Source: Anagrus nilaparvatae (Eukaryota; Arthropoda; Insecta; Hymenoptera; Mymaridae). Taken from it: DNA of 64,000 nucleotides. The stretch is taken from positions 8,765,501 through 8,829,500 of the forward strand of contig JAKSXM010000247.1 in NCBI GenBank assembly GCA_022575985.1, written 5' to 3'. This document shows, piece after piece, positions 42,105 to 53,530 of this stretch. Within the stretch, counting starts at the first letter, position 1. Every line of letters starts with the position of its first letter. The notes beneath the pieces are model-generated. The model saw only the letters and a list, made by a program, of their open reading frames with translations. It was not told where the DNA came from and ran no database searches. The position numbers and the translations under genes are program-made.

Positions 42105-42860
42105 TGTTACGTATCCTGAGGTTTTATCCAAGGGATACGTAAATATAAATAATTATGAATATATGAAATATAAGTTTATCCTGGGGATATTGACAGCCCC
42201 AGGTATTTTATTTAAGTTGGTATGGTTATTATTTGGTTGGTTTATAGTTGATGTATTTGTAGTTGAGTTCGGGTTCGATCTAAGCTGGATGAACCTAACC
42301 TGAGGTTAAGTTCTTAATTACAGAAGGAATTGTCACTTACACAATAATAACTGATAACTGATTTGATATATAACTTTCACTTTATTGATTATAAGTAAAT
42401 ATAATAAAACTGTTTAAGTCTTAAAGTCAAGTAATTAAAGGTAGAACTGTAATAGAGTGGTAACACTCTAAACGAAGGATAGTATTCTAATAATAGGTTT
42501 GGGCGCCTGAAGGGTAATATATAATCTAATATGAATCTGCCCATATTCCGAGATTTTGAGGGAGACGTCCAATACAAAAAAGCGTCGGTCTCGTCACGTC
42601 CAATTAGCGAAGGCGTCCCTAATTATTACCGAGAATCGCGAGGTGGGATTTATGCAGTTTATAACGCCTAAATCCCTACTAATTTACGTCATAGTTGACT
42701 TTTGGTCCCACGCTATTGTGCTAGATCAGCAACAGCGGAAATGCACCTGCGGGTTCCTATGTCGTCTGTAATATTAATACAGCTATCGGATATAGGGTTT
42801 ACTATTTATATATATATATCAAATGTTAGGCATATCAATTTTGACCTACCATACGTAACA
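42105..42860 (-). repeat. Complete 5' LTR of the young retrotransposon
   Basis: 756 bp with inverted ends. On the minus strand a TATATAAATAG box is at 42812-42802, so transcription would start near 42780. The portion absent from the left copy is 42686-42860. Confidence 0.85.
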
Positions 42861-42864
42861 AAGT

Positions 42865-43560
42865 ACTTATACTAGAAAGTATGGTTTTTACTTGATATCT
42901 CCAATCTGTCACTTAATTTTTTGAAAATTTTTTTCGTAAAATTTTTTTCACAAAAAAATACAAAAAATACGAAACTTTTTTTTCTTTTTGGACGTAGTAC
43001 CTAATTTATTTCCATGGAAGTGCTAGTTTTAAGAACCTCTTTTACAGTAATATTTTGGAATTGATACTTAATTTTTTCAAAATTTTTATTCTCTAAATTA
43101 AAAAAAAAAGAAAAATAAAAAAAATTGCAATATTTTTTTGGTGTAATACCTCTTTTAATTCTATGAAAGTACTAATATTTTAAAATATTGTAACCAGTGA
43201 TATTCCAAAACAATTATCGAACGAATACCTAACTTTTTTTTCCAAAAATTTTTTTATTAAAAAAATTTCAAAATACTTTTTTTTTTTTTAATTTGGATGT
43301 AATACCTCATTCATTTCCATGAAAGTACTTATACTTGAAATTATGGTTTTTACTCGATATCTTGAATCTGATAATTAATTTTTTGAAAATTTTTTTCTCC
43401 AAAATCTTCGTCACAAAAAAATACATAAAACACCAAATTTATTTTTCGTTTTGGACATATCAAATTTATTTTAATGAGAGAACAAATTTTGTAAATTTAG
43501 TTTATAGTAATTTTTTGTATCCGATCACAATTTTTTTTTTTATTTTGATATAAATTATAA
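42865..43560. repeat. 150-165-bp satellite, continued
   Basis: The same units as 38231-39280, continuing the unit broken by the LTR element at AAGT. It decays towards 43500. Confidence 0.75.
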
Positions 43561-44249
43561 CACACAAGAAAGAATGATGGAAATCTTGCCTCTTTTTGAC
43601 TTCCTCGGATTATTTTGTTCGTTGCTATGTTTATTTATGTATGCAGCTTAATGAAATTATAAACAATAATAAACAGCCTAAAAATATTAAATGGTTATGT
43701 TTGCATTTTAAAATTAAGATTTAAAAGTTATATTGGCACTTTTTAAAAAATCAAACAATTTATAGAATTAAATAATTTATTATTTTGTGATTAATAGAAA
43801 TAATATAAATAATGTTAAAATCTTGAAGCAATTAATATGGTTATTTTTTTTATTACAAAATATTATTATTATTATCATTGTTGCGGAAGATTGGTCAAAT
43901 GCAAGAAGTACACTGAGAAAATAAATTATAAGAAATTATTATAAATTCTGGTAAAAACTCCTATCTTTTTATAATAATTGAGCGAATATTTGTAATTTTC
44001 TCATCGTTAACAACCATTTCTTTGACAAAACAAAAAAATCATGTTACCCAATATTTTAATTATTAAGGGATAATTATATATTCTAATAAAATAAAATTTT
44101 ATAAAAAAAAATAAAATTAGCTTTTTTTTATATTTGTCTCTTTTTAATTATGTATAATTGCATGTTTGTAATCAATAATATTTGTTGTAAATTAAGATTA
44201 CAGCCCATTGTTTGAGGAACCTCAGTGCCAGCTAGTTGGCAGGGTATTT
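43561..44249. other. No gene seen
   Basis: AT-rich spacer between satellite blocks. Ends with GTTTGAGGAACCTCAGTGCC near 44210, possibly a broken copy of the GGTTCCTC hairpin. Confidence 0.5.
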
Positions 44250-44498
44250 TTAATTTTTTCATAACTAGGACAGCCAAAATCTAAAATATTTTTTTTTATT
44301 TTCTCATAACTAAAAATGCCGACGTCTAAATTATTATTTTTTTTTCGATTTTTTCATAACTAAGACTGCTGACATCCAAATTATTGGTTCCTCATAGAGA
44401 AACCTTTGTGATAGGTGAAATTTTGATTTTCGATATTTTGGCATATAAGCATGTTTTGAGACCTCAGGAAGCTAAAAAACCGGTTTTTAAAAAAAGTC

Positions 44499-44533
<35 letters not shown>

Positions 44534-44570
44534 ATGTATTTAACTATTTATGTATGTCGCACTGTAACCG
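44250..44570 (+). repeat. GCCGAC satellite remnant and GGTTCCTC/(GT)n unit, copy 2
   Basis: Three decayed 50-bp units (44265-44385) lead straight into GGTTCCTCATAGAGAAACC (44385-44403) and a (TG)n/(TATG)n microsatellite near 44500-44545. The order is the same as at 37640-38230. Confidence 0.7.
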
Positions 44571-45560
44571 GCGATATTTCACAGCCAACACGACATTAAG
44601 ACCTAATTTTTTTTTCAAAATTTTTTTCACCAAAAAAGCTCGAGGTACTTTTTTTTTTTTTTAATTTGGATGTAATACCTCATTTATTTACACGAAAGTA
44701 CTTATATTTGAAAGTATGGTTTTTACTCGATATCTCGAATCTGATACTTAATTTTTTGAAAATTTTTTTTCCAAAATTTTTTTCATAAAAAAATACAAAA
44801 AAGACCAATTTTTTTTTTTTCTTTGAACGTAGTACATAATTTGCTTCCATGGAAGTACTAGTTTTAAGAACCTTGTTTATTGTAAATTTTTGCGGATTTT
44901 TTGGATCTGATACTTAATTTTTTCAAAAATTTTTTTTTGAAAATTTTTGCCACCAAAAAATATAAAAAATGCCAATTTTTTTTTTTTTTAAGGATGTAGT
45001 ACTTAATTTTTTTCTACGAAAGTACGAATATTTAGAATTATCGTTTTCAAATGATTATTTCATGTGATACGTAATTTTTCGATATTTTTTTTTTTCAAAA
45101 TTTTTTTAATAAAAAAATTAAAAAAATACAATAATTTTTTTTCTTTTTGGACGTAATACCTAATTTGTTTCTAGGAAAGTTCTAATATCCAGAATCATCG
45201 TTTTAAAAGGATTTCTCCATTTAATATGTAATTTTTCGAAATTTTTTTTTTCAAAATTTTTTGTATAAAAAGATTAAAATAAACAATAATTTTTTTTCTT
45301 TTTGGACGTAATACTTAATTTATTTCTATGAAAGTACTAATATCCAGAATTATGGTTTTAAAGGATTTCTCCATCTTATATGTAATTTTTCGAAATTTTT
45401 TTTTTCAAAATTTTTTGTATAAAAAGATTAAAAAAACACAATAATTTTTTTTCTTTTTGGACTTAGTACTTAATTTATTTATATGAAAGTACTAATATCC
45501 AGAATCATGGTTTTAAAGGATTTCTCTATCTGATATGTAATTTAAAAAAAATTTCAGCTA
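44571..45560. repeat. 150-165-bp satellite, second array
   Basis: Units at about 44669, 44827, 44994, 45155, 45307 and 45462. The last four lack the three-unit order seen on the left. Confidence 0.75.
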
Positions 45561-45579
45561 AAATCAAAAAAAAAATTTT

Positions 45580-47064
45580 AATGCTATCATTGCAAAAAAT
45601 ATTTAAAATTACAAAAATATTTCAATTTAATCACTGCATAAAAATGTATGACTATTAAAAAAAATTTAGAATGGCGTATAGTTTTTCCTAAAGTGAATAA
45701 AAAAATTTCAATGCTATCATTGCATGAAAATATTTGGAATTATAAGTTTTCTATAAAACAGGAGACTATTAGAAAAAAATTTATAATGGCGTATAGTTTC
45801 TGCTAAAGTCAATAAAAAATTTCAATGCTATCATTGCATAAACATAATTGAAATTCCAACTTTTCTATAAAACAGGAGACTATTAGAAAAAAATTTTAAA
45901 TGATGTACAATTTCAGCTAAAATCAAAAAAAAAATTTAAATGCTATCATTGTATAAAAATATTTGAAATTACAACTTTTATATAAAACAGGAAACTAATC
46001 GAAAAAAATTTAAAATGGCGTATAGTTTCTGCTAAAGTCAATAAAAATATTGCAATGGAATCAATGCATAAAAATATTTGCAATTACAACTTTTATATAA
46101 AAGAGGAAACTAATAAAAAAAAATTTTAAATTGCGTATAGTTTCTGCTAAAGTCAATAAAAATATTGCAATGCAATCAATGCATAAAAATATTTGCAATT
46201 ACAACTTTTATATAAAAGAGGAAACTAATAAAAAAAAATTTTAAATTGCGTATAGTTTCTGCTAAATTCAATAAAAATATTTCAATGCTATTATTGCATA
46301 AAAATTTTTGAAATTACAAAAATATTTCAATACAATCATTGCATAAAAATGTATAACTATTAAAAAAAATTTTAGAATAGCGTATAGTTTCTGCTAAAGT
46401 AAATAAAAAAATTTCAATGCTATCATTGCATAAAAATATTTAAAATTCCAACTTTCATATAAAAGAGGACACTATTCGAAAAAAATATAGAATAGCGTAA
46501 AGTTTCTGCTATGATACATCCGAAAATATATATTATAATTTTATAAATTTTTTAAATTGTATACTATCAATTTAAATTTATCTATACGATATATGTTATC
46601 GAAATTTTTATTTTTTCATGTTTAATACAGGCGATATCCATTTCCTTATATAATGAAATTATTTAAGTTCTTTCTTATATAAAATACCCGACAATATATA
46701 TTAAAATTATTAGGTGTTTTTTAAATTGTGGACAATCAATATGAGTTTATCTTTTTAATTTGTTAACGAAAAAAATATTAAAGAGGGGTATAATTTTTGT
46801 TAAATTCAATACTGATATTTCAATGCTATCATTGCATAAAAACATTTGAAATTACAACATTTCTATAAAACACGACGGAATTCAAAAACATTTAAGTTGG
46901 GTATATTTTCATAAATTCGATACTATAATATATCAATACTATTATTGCATGAAAACGATTGAAATTACAACTTTTATATAAAAAAGGACACTTTTCGAAA
47001 TAAAACTAAAGTGAGGTATAGTTTCTGTTAAATTAATTACTAATATTTCAATGCAATTGAAATT
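45580..47064. repeat. 115-bp satellite array
   Basis: Six successive units starting ATTTCAATGCTATCAT or variants lie at 45704, 45819, 45934, 46049, 46164 and 46279, exactly 115 bp apart. More diverged units follow to 47064. Consensus parts are GCATAAAAATATTTGAAATT, CTATAAAACAGGA and TGGCGTATAGTTTCTGCTAA. The transposon at 47065 inserted into this array. Confidence 0.9.
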
Positions 47065-47506
47065 CACGGGGGTCAAAAATGAATTTAAATAAAAAAAAAT
47101 GACGTCCCATAATTTTTTTGCACCAACGTGTTCGTTTATGCATATAAAGTCCGAAAATAAGGCGTTTTAAATCCTAAGGCCGGCACTTTCTGCGCATGCG
47201 CAGTTTTTGGATTTTTAAAAATATTATTTTAAATATTTTGAATTTACTTAAATTTAAGCTGTTTTTTAACATAAAAACATCCACCAAAAGGAAATTTTTT
47301 GATTTTCTGCTAAAAAAAACAAATATTTAAGTATATGTATGTCTATTCACCCAATATTTATCCTTACATTGACTGGGAAACGCGTATTTTACGCAAAAAA
47401 CGACTGTTTAAGCTACTTATCTTTATATAATTATACACGCACACACACACACACACATACACAAACACGCGCACACACACACATACCAAAACACGCACAC
47501 ACACAA

Positions 47507-47530
<24 letters not shown>
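47065..47530 (+). repeat. Left terminal inverted repeat
   Basis: Near-identical, reversed, to 50395-50848, and followed by CA/GT microsatellite that can itself fold back. Differences are mainly run lengths. Confidence 0.85.
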
Positions 47531-47552
<22 letters not shown>

Positions 47553-47920
47553 GTATTATGCAGGAATCATTTTGTATAAGAATATTAATTTAAAAAAAAA
47601 AGATTTGGGTAATGATTTTTTTTATTGAATAATTTATAGAATTATTTATTACAAAAAAATAAAAAAAAAAGTTTATAAATAATTGACATATGTTTTCACA
47701 AAAATAAATATTTGATAACTGTTCTCACAAAAATAAATGCTTTTTAAATGTTTTCACAAAAATAAAAAACGGTTTTTTACCATTAAATAGCCTAAGAAAA
47801 TAAAAAATATGTTTTTTATTTTATTCAGACTACATAGAAAACATAAAAGAACATATATGAACATATAATTAAAAAACATAGAAATCATAAAAAAACAGTT
47901 AGAAAAAAAAATTAATTGAA

Positions 47921-48747
47921 TTTAGATTTTTTTTGAAACGAATACTAATTATTATCATTATTATTATAATTATTATTATAATTATTATGTCCGTAACTCA
48001 CTCCATCCTATTGTACGGAGCGGAGATTTGGAGTGAGGCACTGGATAAGGATATATATTCGAAAGGTATGAAAAGAGTGCAGAGGCAGGGTGCTCTGAGG
48101 GTTTCTTGCGCATACAGGACTGTCTCGGAAGCGGCAGTTCTTGTCATCGCAGGAATTATTCCTATTCAGCTACTTGCCAAAGAGCGTAAACTTATTTATG
48201 ATAGAAAAAATGAAGGCGACGTCGACCGTATCAGAGCGGAAGCTAGGAGGGATGTGATGCTGGAGTGGCAGACGCTCTGGAGGGATGGCACAGACAGCGC
48301 ATGGACCAGGCGCCTCATAAAAGAGGTCGCGCCCTGGACTCAGAGAGGGCACGGAGAGGTAAACTACTTCTTGACACAGTTCCTCAGTGGCCATGGGCTT
48401 TTCCAATCTTATCTCTTTAGGATGGGAAAGGTCGTGAGCCCTGAATGTGTATTCTGTCCCGACAAACGAGATGACGCGCGTCACACGTTTTTCGAGTGTG
48501 ACCGCTGGATAACTAAAAGGAGAGCGCTGGAAGCAGAGGTTGAAGAAGTCACACCCGATAACATAGTCGGAAAAATGCTCCAGAACGAGGAGTCATGGAG
48601 CGTCGTGGCAAGGTACGTGGAGGAGATTTTGCGTACAAAAAAGTTATTGACGACACCCTAACTAGGAGCCGCGTGTAGGAGCAGTCAAATTAGACGGTTC
48701 TTGCACGCGGCACCAATGGGGGGATAATGGAGGACGTACAAGGATAT

Positions 48748-48778
<31 letters not shown>

Positions 48779-49092
48779 TATATATATTTATTTATTAATA
48801 AAGTTACTTATTTATCTAGTTGACGACACGGTGAAATAACAAGAAGGAGAAAGAAAGGATTAATGGATGGAAGGATCTTCAACCAAAGAAGATACATGGC
48901 CTTAAGTCAACCCGATGTAATGTGATAAACGGTTCCGGGCTGACTTGTATAAGGTATGATGAGGGGTGAGTTTAGTCGGTAAACATGGGGCAATGCATTC
49001 TTTGTAGAGTGCCTTGCCATCATGGAGTCCGACACTGTTCAGAACACCGGGTTCTGTTCGTGCGTAACGCATTCTCACCTCTCTGCCACTGT

Positions 49093-49157
<65 letters not shown>

Positions 49158-49184
49158 ATTATTATTTAGATTTTTTTTGAAACG
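47921..49184 (+). mobile_element. LINE copy F nested in the TIR transposon, 20-bp direct repeats
   Basis: TTTAGATTTTTTTTGAAACG is at 47921-47940 and 49165-49184. Between them lie a TTA-rich leader (47941-47986), a 5'-truncated LINE of the E subfamily (from 47987), a 3' UTR with the GCCGCGTG/CACGCGGC hairpin (48668-48711), (TTTA)n near 48745-48800, about 60 A (49096-49155) and TTATTATTA. The right-hand 20-mer is the end of the transposase-like coding frame. Confidence 0.85.
47987..48661 (+). pseudogene. LINE copy F ORF2, C-terminal part
   Basis: It opens at MSVTHSILLYGAEIW and stays open to TAA 48661. It includes RVQRQGALRVSCAYRT, QFLSGHGLF and an intact knuckle CVFCPDKRDDARHTFFEC (C-X2-C-X8-H-X4-C). 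The endonuclease and the RT palm are absent by 5' truncation, so the copy is dead although its frame is clean. It is younger looking than copy E, which has a nonsense codon and a lost Cys. Confidence 0.85.
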
Positions 49185-49990
49185 TGTCTGCTATTGTATT
49201 CAGCTAATGCTTTACGCAACTGTTCATTATATTTTGGATGTGACATATTTACCTTATATCTATCTCAAGTTGAAAGAAAATCGTAATGAACGGATTCTAC
49301 GGCCTGCTCACTGAAAAAACCTAGTGCAGATTTACTTTTTTCGCAAAATTCTGGAACATGAAAGATTATTGCGTGTACTTTTGGAGTATAAGGTATTTCT
49401 AACGCTGCATAACTTTTTTTAAAATTTGCAATGCTGACTTTGTAAGATGGTATTAAGAATTGGCCAAAACATTCGTGAACCACATTCCTAAGATCTCCAG
49501 AAACTTGCGCATATTTAATGAGTCTAATATTTGAACGTAACTGATCACACTTAGTCAAAAGTATTTTACACGAATTTCCATTGAAACTAGCACCAGACCG
49601 TGTTATCTGTCTTACAACATGGCAACTTTTTACCCAATTCATTGTTTCACAATTCTCTTTCTTAAGCATGTCTTTTATAATTGTGTTGACTGCACCTAAC
49701 ATCAAATGCAATTCAGGTGGAGGCACAAGATCAATAACTTTTGTACTTTTTTCAGCTTTCAAAATTGGTTCATGAATACAATTCATGAAATCCATAGCTT
49801 CGCCCTTCTTAGCTCCAGCTTTGCACCAATTATTATAGTTATTTTTAATTTTAGCAAATGCTTTATTCTTATTTAAACAAATAATGCATAGTCATTCCCG
49901 GTTTTCACTATGAGTGGCTGGTTGACTTAATTTTTTGGGTTTTTTAAAAATCATTTCTTCAAAATTAAAAATAAATAAATTTAAATTTTT
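49168..49990 (-). pseudogene. Transposase-like gene of the TIR transposon, C-terminal part, nonsense mutations
   Basis: The clearest frame (49795-49265) contains TPKVHAIIFHVPEFCEKS and ALGFFSEQAVESVHYDF. This pattern (Lys-Val-His, then Ser-Glu-Gln, then Glu-Ser-X-His) is known from many uncharacterised transposon-borne proteins in animals, but I cannot name its superfamily. TGA at about 49264 stands where Trp is expected; the frame continues to TAA near 49169 (YNSRHVSKKI). Upstream the frame extends through NYNNWCKAGAKKGEA to another in-frame TGA near 49890. The rest of the gene should lie left of LINE F and is not recognised. The acidic residues in SEQ..ES could be catalytic (inference). Confidence 0.6.
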
Positions 49991-50394
49991 TAGCTTGATT
50001 CAGATAAAAAAGTAATAAAAAATTTAACTTGTTTTTAGAATGCACAAAGCTAGAAATGTTCACTCAGAGAGCTTTACAAGAACTAACTAATAATTATATT
50101 GTCAATATATTGTTGTTTATATTTTTTGTTTATATGAATTTTCCTCATTAGCGTTACTGTGTATGTATGCAAAAGTGGCATAATAGTTTTTAAAAAATAA
50201 AGAAAAAATAAAAACACAGAAGGTATATATTACTCTTAAACAAAGAGTTAAAATTTAAATTTTTATTTACAAACACTAAAAGTTTTTGTAAAATACTATG
50301 AACTCGCGAAATTCAAAGAATTAGATTTAACGTGTAAAACAGAAAATGAAAATAGCTTAAATTAATACTTTCAGAATACGCGCGCTTGCACACA

Positions 50395-50434
50395 CACACA
50401 CACACACACACACAAATATACACAAAAACACATA

Positions 50435-50468
<34 letters not shown>

Positions 50469-50848
50469 TGTGCGTGTATAATTATATAAAGATAAGTAGC
50501 TTAAACAGTCGTTTTTTGCGTAAAATACGCCTTTCCCAGTCAATGTAAGGGTAAATATTAGGTGAATAGACATACATATACTTAAATATTTGTTTTTTTT
50601 TTAGCAGAAAATCAAAAAATTTCCTTTTGGTGGATGTTTTTATGTTAAAAAACAGCTTAAATTTAAGTAAATTCAAAATATTTAAAATAATATTTTTAAA
50701 AATCCAAAAACTGCGCATGCGCAGAAAGTGCCGGCCTTAGGATTTAAAACGCCTTATTTTCGGATTTTATATGCATAAACGAACACGTTGGTGCAAAAAA
50801 ATTATGGGACGTCATTTTTTTGATTTAAATTCATTTTTGACCCCCGTG
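50395..50848 (-). repeat. Right terminal inverted repeat
   Basis: Reverse complement of 47065-47530, with the shared marks GCGTAAAATACGC, CCTTTTGGTGGATG and GCACCAACGTGTTCG (seen in opposite orientation at the left end). Confidence 0.85.
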
Positions 50849-50852
50849 AATT

Positions 50853-51150
50853 ACAATTGTTCTAAAAAACAGGCTATTATTCGAAAAAATTGAAAGCGGG
50901 GTATATTTTGCTAAATTTAATACATATATTTCAATGCTATCATTGCATAAAAATATTTGAAATTACAAGATTTCTATAAAACTAAGTTAAGTATATTTTA
51001 CTAAATTCAATACTAATAATTTAATGTTATTATTGCATAAAAACAATTGAAATTACAACATTTCTATAAAACAGGTTTGTTTTAGAAAAAAAAATTAAAG
51101 TGAAGTATAGTTTCTGCTAAATTCAATACTATTATTTCAATGAATAAACC
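50853..51150. repeat. 115-bp satellite, right of the TIR transposon
   Basis: It continues the unit interrupted at 47064 (ACAATTGTTCTAAAAAACAGG). Two to three units follow. Confidence 0.8.
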
Positions 51151-51179
51151 CAATAACTCAATAAATCGGACTCTAAGTC

Positions 51180-51470
51180 TTTTTTTTGCTATTTCTTTTT
51201 AATGAATACATTAAATAAAAAACAACAAAAAAGCTGCTTTAGAAATGCGTTTAATAAAAACAAAGCATTTTGGTTTTTATATTTTAATACAAACCATTTT
51301 AAGATATGAAGTGATGAAAATAACCAATTTTTGAGTTTTTAAATTTTGTACTTCTTAGCTTTAAACAGTTCTAACTCTGTGTCATGAGCTAAAATTAAAA
51401 AGAAAGCGTCAACTCGATAGCATTTTTTCCAAGGAGTAATTTGCACCGAAGCTCTTTTGTTTTATATATG
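51180..51470 (-). repeat. Block U, inverted copy
   Basis: Reverse complement of 37310-37610, moderately diverged. Confidence 0.7.
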
Positions 51471-51479
51471 AAATAACTC

Positions 51480-51796
51480 AAAAATTTGAATATGAAATAA
51501 TATAGACATCGGCAGTCCTAAGAATAATAGAAAAAAACAAAAATTTTAAGAATTCAATTGTATAGTAAAATAAAATTCATATTGTCGGTTTACAATATGA
51601 AAAACTACAAAAATTTCAATCTATATTGTCGGCTATTTGATATATCAATAAACTCAAAAAATTTCACTATGAAATAAGATAGTTATCGGCAGTCTTAAGA
51701 ATGAAAAAATAAAAATTTTGTAATTTAGCTGCATAGTAAAATTCATATTAGCTGTTACAATATGAAAAAACTACAAAAATTTCAATCTATATTTCT
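51480..51796. repeat. 168-bp satellite, left part
   Basis: Units with AAAATTCATATT-GCTG-TACAATATGAAAAA and TTTCAATCTATATTG. Split from the right part by a LINE fragment. Confidence 0.65.
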
Positions 51797-52282
51797 GGTT
51801 ATTTTATATTATTATTATTATTATTTCCTTTATTTGTATTGTACAAAACTAGTTACACTCTTACATAGTTATTATTATTATAGCTCTAATTAACATATAT
51901 TGTTTAATTTAAATAAATAATTCATATATAAATAAAATTGAGGTAAAATTAGTTAATAAAAATATAAGTAATATGATATAATTTGATATTAATACTGTTT
52001 CAAAAACTAAATAAAATAAATAAGTTAACCATAGCAAAAATCAGTCAAAAACCAATCAGTCAATAGTCAAATTAGTATGTATTAAAATTTGTCATTAGAA
52101 TTTTATTAATTAGTCAACAAATAAATAAATAGGTTAAAATTTGTAAATAAATAATTAAATAACAAAATTAATTAATATTAATTTAGTCAAGCTGTTGTTA
52201 AACAGTGTTAGGCATCTAATTTATAAAGATACTGCCTTATTGCTTTTTTAAATAAATTAAATGAGTGCAGGCTATTTTATAT
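51797..52282 (-). mobile_element. Short 5'-truncated Jockey/CR1-like LINE with 13-bp target duplication
   Basis: GGTTATTTTATAT (51797-51809) and GGCTATTTTATAT (52270-52282) flank 460 bp. On the minus strand the insert begins with the last codons of ORF2, then a 3' UTR, CAATACAAATAAAGGAAATA and (TAATAA)n. A plus-strand TTATTATT at 51810 is that tail. Confidence 0.75.
52209..52269 (-). pseudogene. C-terminus of a Jockey/CR1-like ORF2
   Basis: The minus-strand frame reads HSFNLFKKAIRQYLYKLDA and then TAA (52211-52209). This is the usual hydrophobic/Lys-rich C-terminal end of RT proteins in these LINEs. Only about 20 codons remain. Confidence 0.65.
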
Positions 52283-53530
52283 ATGAAAAATTAAAAAAAT
52301 TTCACGATGTAATAATATACAAATTATCGGCAGTCCTAAGAATGAAAAAAAAAATTAGAAATATTTAACTGTATAGTAAAGTTCATATTGGCTGTTTACA
52401 ATATGAAAATACGACAAAAATTTACTTGCATGGAAAAAAATGAGGTATTACATATATTCAAATTAAAAAAAAAAAAAAATACCTGGAGATTTTTTGGTGA
52501 AAAAAATTTTATAAAAAAATAGCACCGGTGACAGTGCTATATACATACTTACATACATACACTCACACACACACACACACACACACACATACATAATTTT
52601 TTTTAAAACTGGTTTTTAGAATCCTGAGATCTCAAAACGTGCGTATATGTCAAAAAATTAGAAATAAAAATTTCACCTAAAACAATGGGTCCTCTATGAG
52701 GAACCAAAATCATAAATATTTCACTCTAGAGTAAAATTAATATTGATTCTCTGCAATATAAAAAAACATCAAAAATTTCAATCATAATGTTAGTTGTTTT
52801 ATATATGAAAAAACTCAAAAATTTAACCATATATAGAGTATAATGGATATCGGCTGTTCTATTTATGAAAACATTATAAAAATTATAAAAGTTTATAAAA
52901 AAATATTATAAAAGTTTCACTCGATATTAAAATTCATATTGATTGTCAAAAATATGAAAAAACTGAAATAATTTCAATCTATATTGTTGACTGTTTTATA
53001 TAAGAAAAAACCCAAAAAATTTCACTATAGAGTAAAATGAATATCTTCTGTCCTATTTATGAAAAAAAAAAATAATAAATATTTCACTCCAGAGTAAAAT
53101 TCATATTGATTGTCTAAAATATAAAAAAACCGTAAAAATTTCAATCTATATTGTTAGTTGTTTTATATATGGAAAATCCCAAAAATTTCACCATAGAGTA
53201 AAATGGATATTGGCTGTACTATTAATTGAAAAACAAAAAATTATAAAAATTTCACTCTATAGTAAAATTTTTATATTGGCTGTCTACATTATAAAAAAAA
53301 TTCAAAATTTTCAATCTATGCTGGCTGTTTTATTTATGAAAAAGCTAAAAAAATTTCACCATAGAGTGAAATGGATATCGCCTGTCCTATTTATGAACAA
53401 TAAAAAATTATGAAAATTTCATTCTATAGTCATATTCATATTGATTGTCTACAATATCAGTTGTGATGTATATGAAAATTGAAAATATTCAAATATTGAT
53501 TGTCTGAAAAAAACTGAAATTTTGTTAAAA
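52283..53530. repeat. 168-bp satellite, right part
   Basis: Marker positions near 52732, 52927, 53095, 53264 and 53431 give a spacing of about 168 bp. Each unit holds two related halves (TTTCACTATAGAGTAAAATG and TTTCAATCTATATTG). Confidence 0.7.
52540..52715 (-). repeat. GGTTCCTC hairpin plus (GT)n unit, copy 3 (inverted)
   Basis: On the minus strand GGTTCCTCATAGAGGACCC (52707-52689) is followed by the same block as at 38045 and by (GT)n (52588-52560). It lies inside the 168-bp array. Confidence 0.7.

Larger units (their letters stand above)
39285..42860 (-). mobile_element. Young gag-only LTR retrotransposon, minus strand, AAGT target duplication
   Basis: AAGT flanks the element at 39281-39284 and 42861-42864. 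Removing it rebuilds the satellite unit (CATGAAAGTACTTATAC). The right LTR (42105-42860, 756 bp) has inverted ends TGTTACGTA/TACGTAACA. The left copy keeps only 581 bp (39285-39865), identical by eye in every line to 42105-42685. In between lie gag and a leader; pol is absent. Read on the minus strand the 5' LTR is on the right and complete, and the 3' LTR lacks its U3. Likely a recent insertion followed by an internal deletion. Confidence 0.88.
47065..50848. mobile_element. 3.78-kb TIR DNA transposon with about 460-bp inverted repeats, AATT target duplication
   Basis: The ends are CACGGGGGTCAAAAATGAA at 47065 and its complement ending at 50848. Each is flanked by AATT (47061-47064 and 50849-50852). 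Joining the flanks rebuilds a 115-bp satellite unit. The inverted repeats run about 460 bp inward to a (CA)n/(GT)n stretch on both sides. They include a TGCGCATGCGCA palindrome (about 47193 and 50716). Inside are a broken transposase-like gene (minus) and LINE copy F. CAC ends with a 4-bp duplication recall the Chapaev group of the CACTA/Mirage/Chapaev superfamily, but this is only a suggestion. Confidence 0.85.

Noticed and set aside
47065..50848. Assignment of the TIR transposon to piggyBac (TTAA)
   Set aside because: The duplicated tetramer is AATT, not TTAA, and the ends start CAC.
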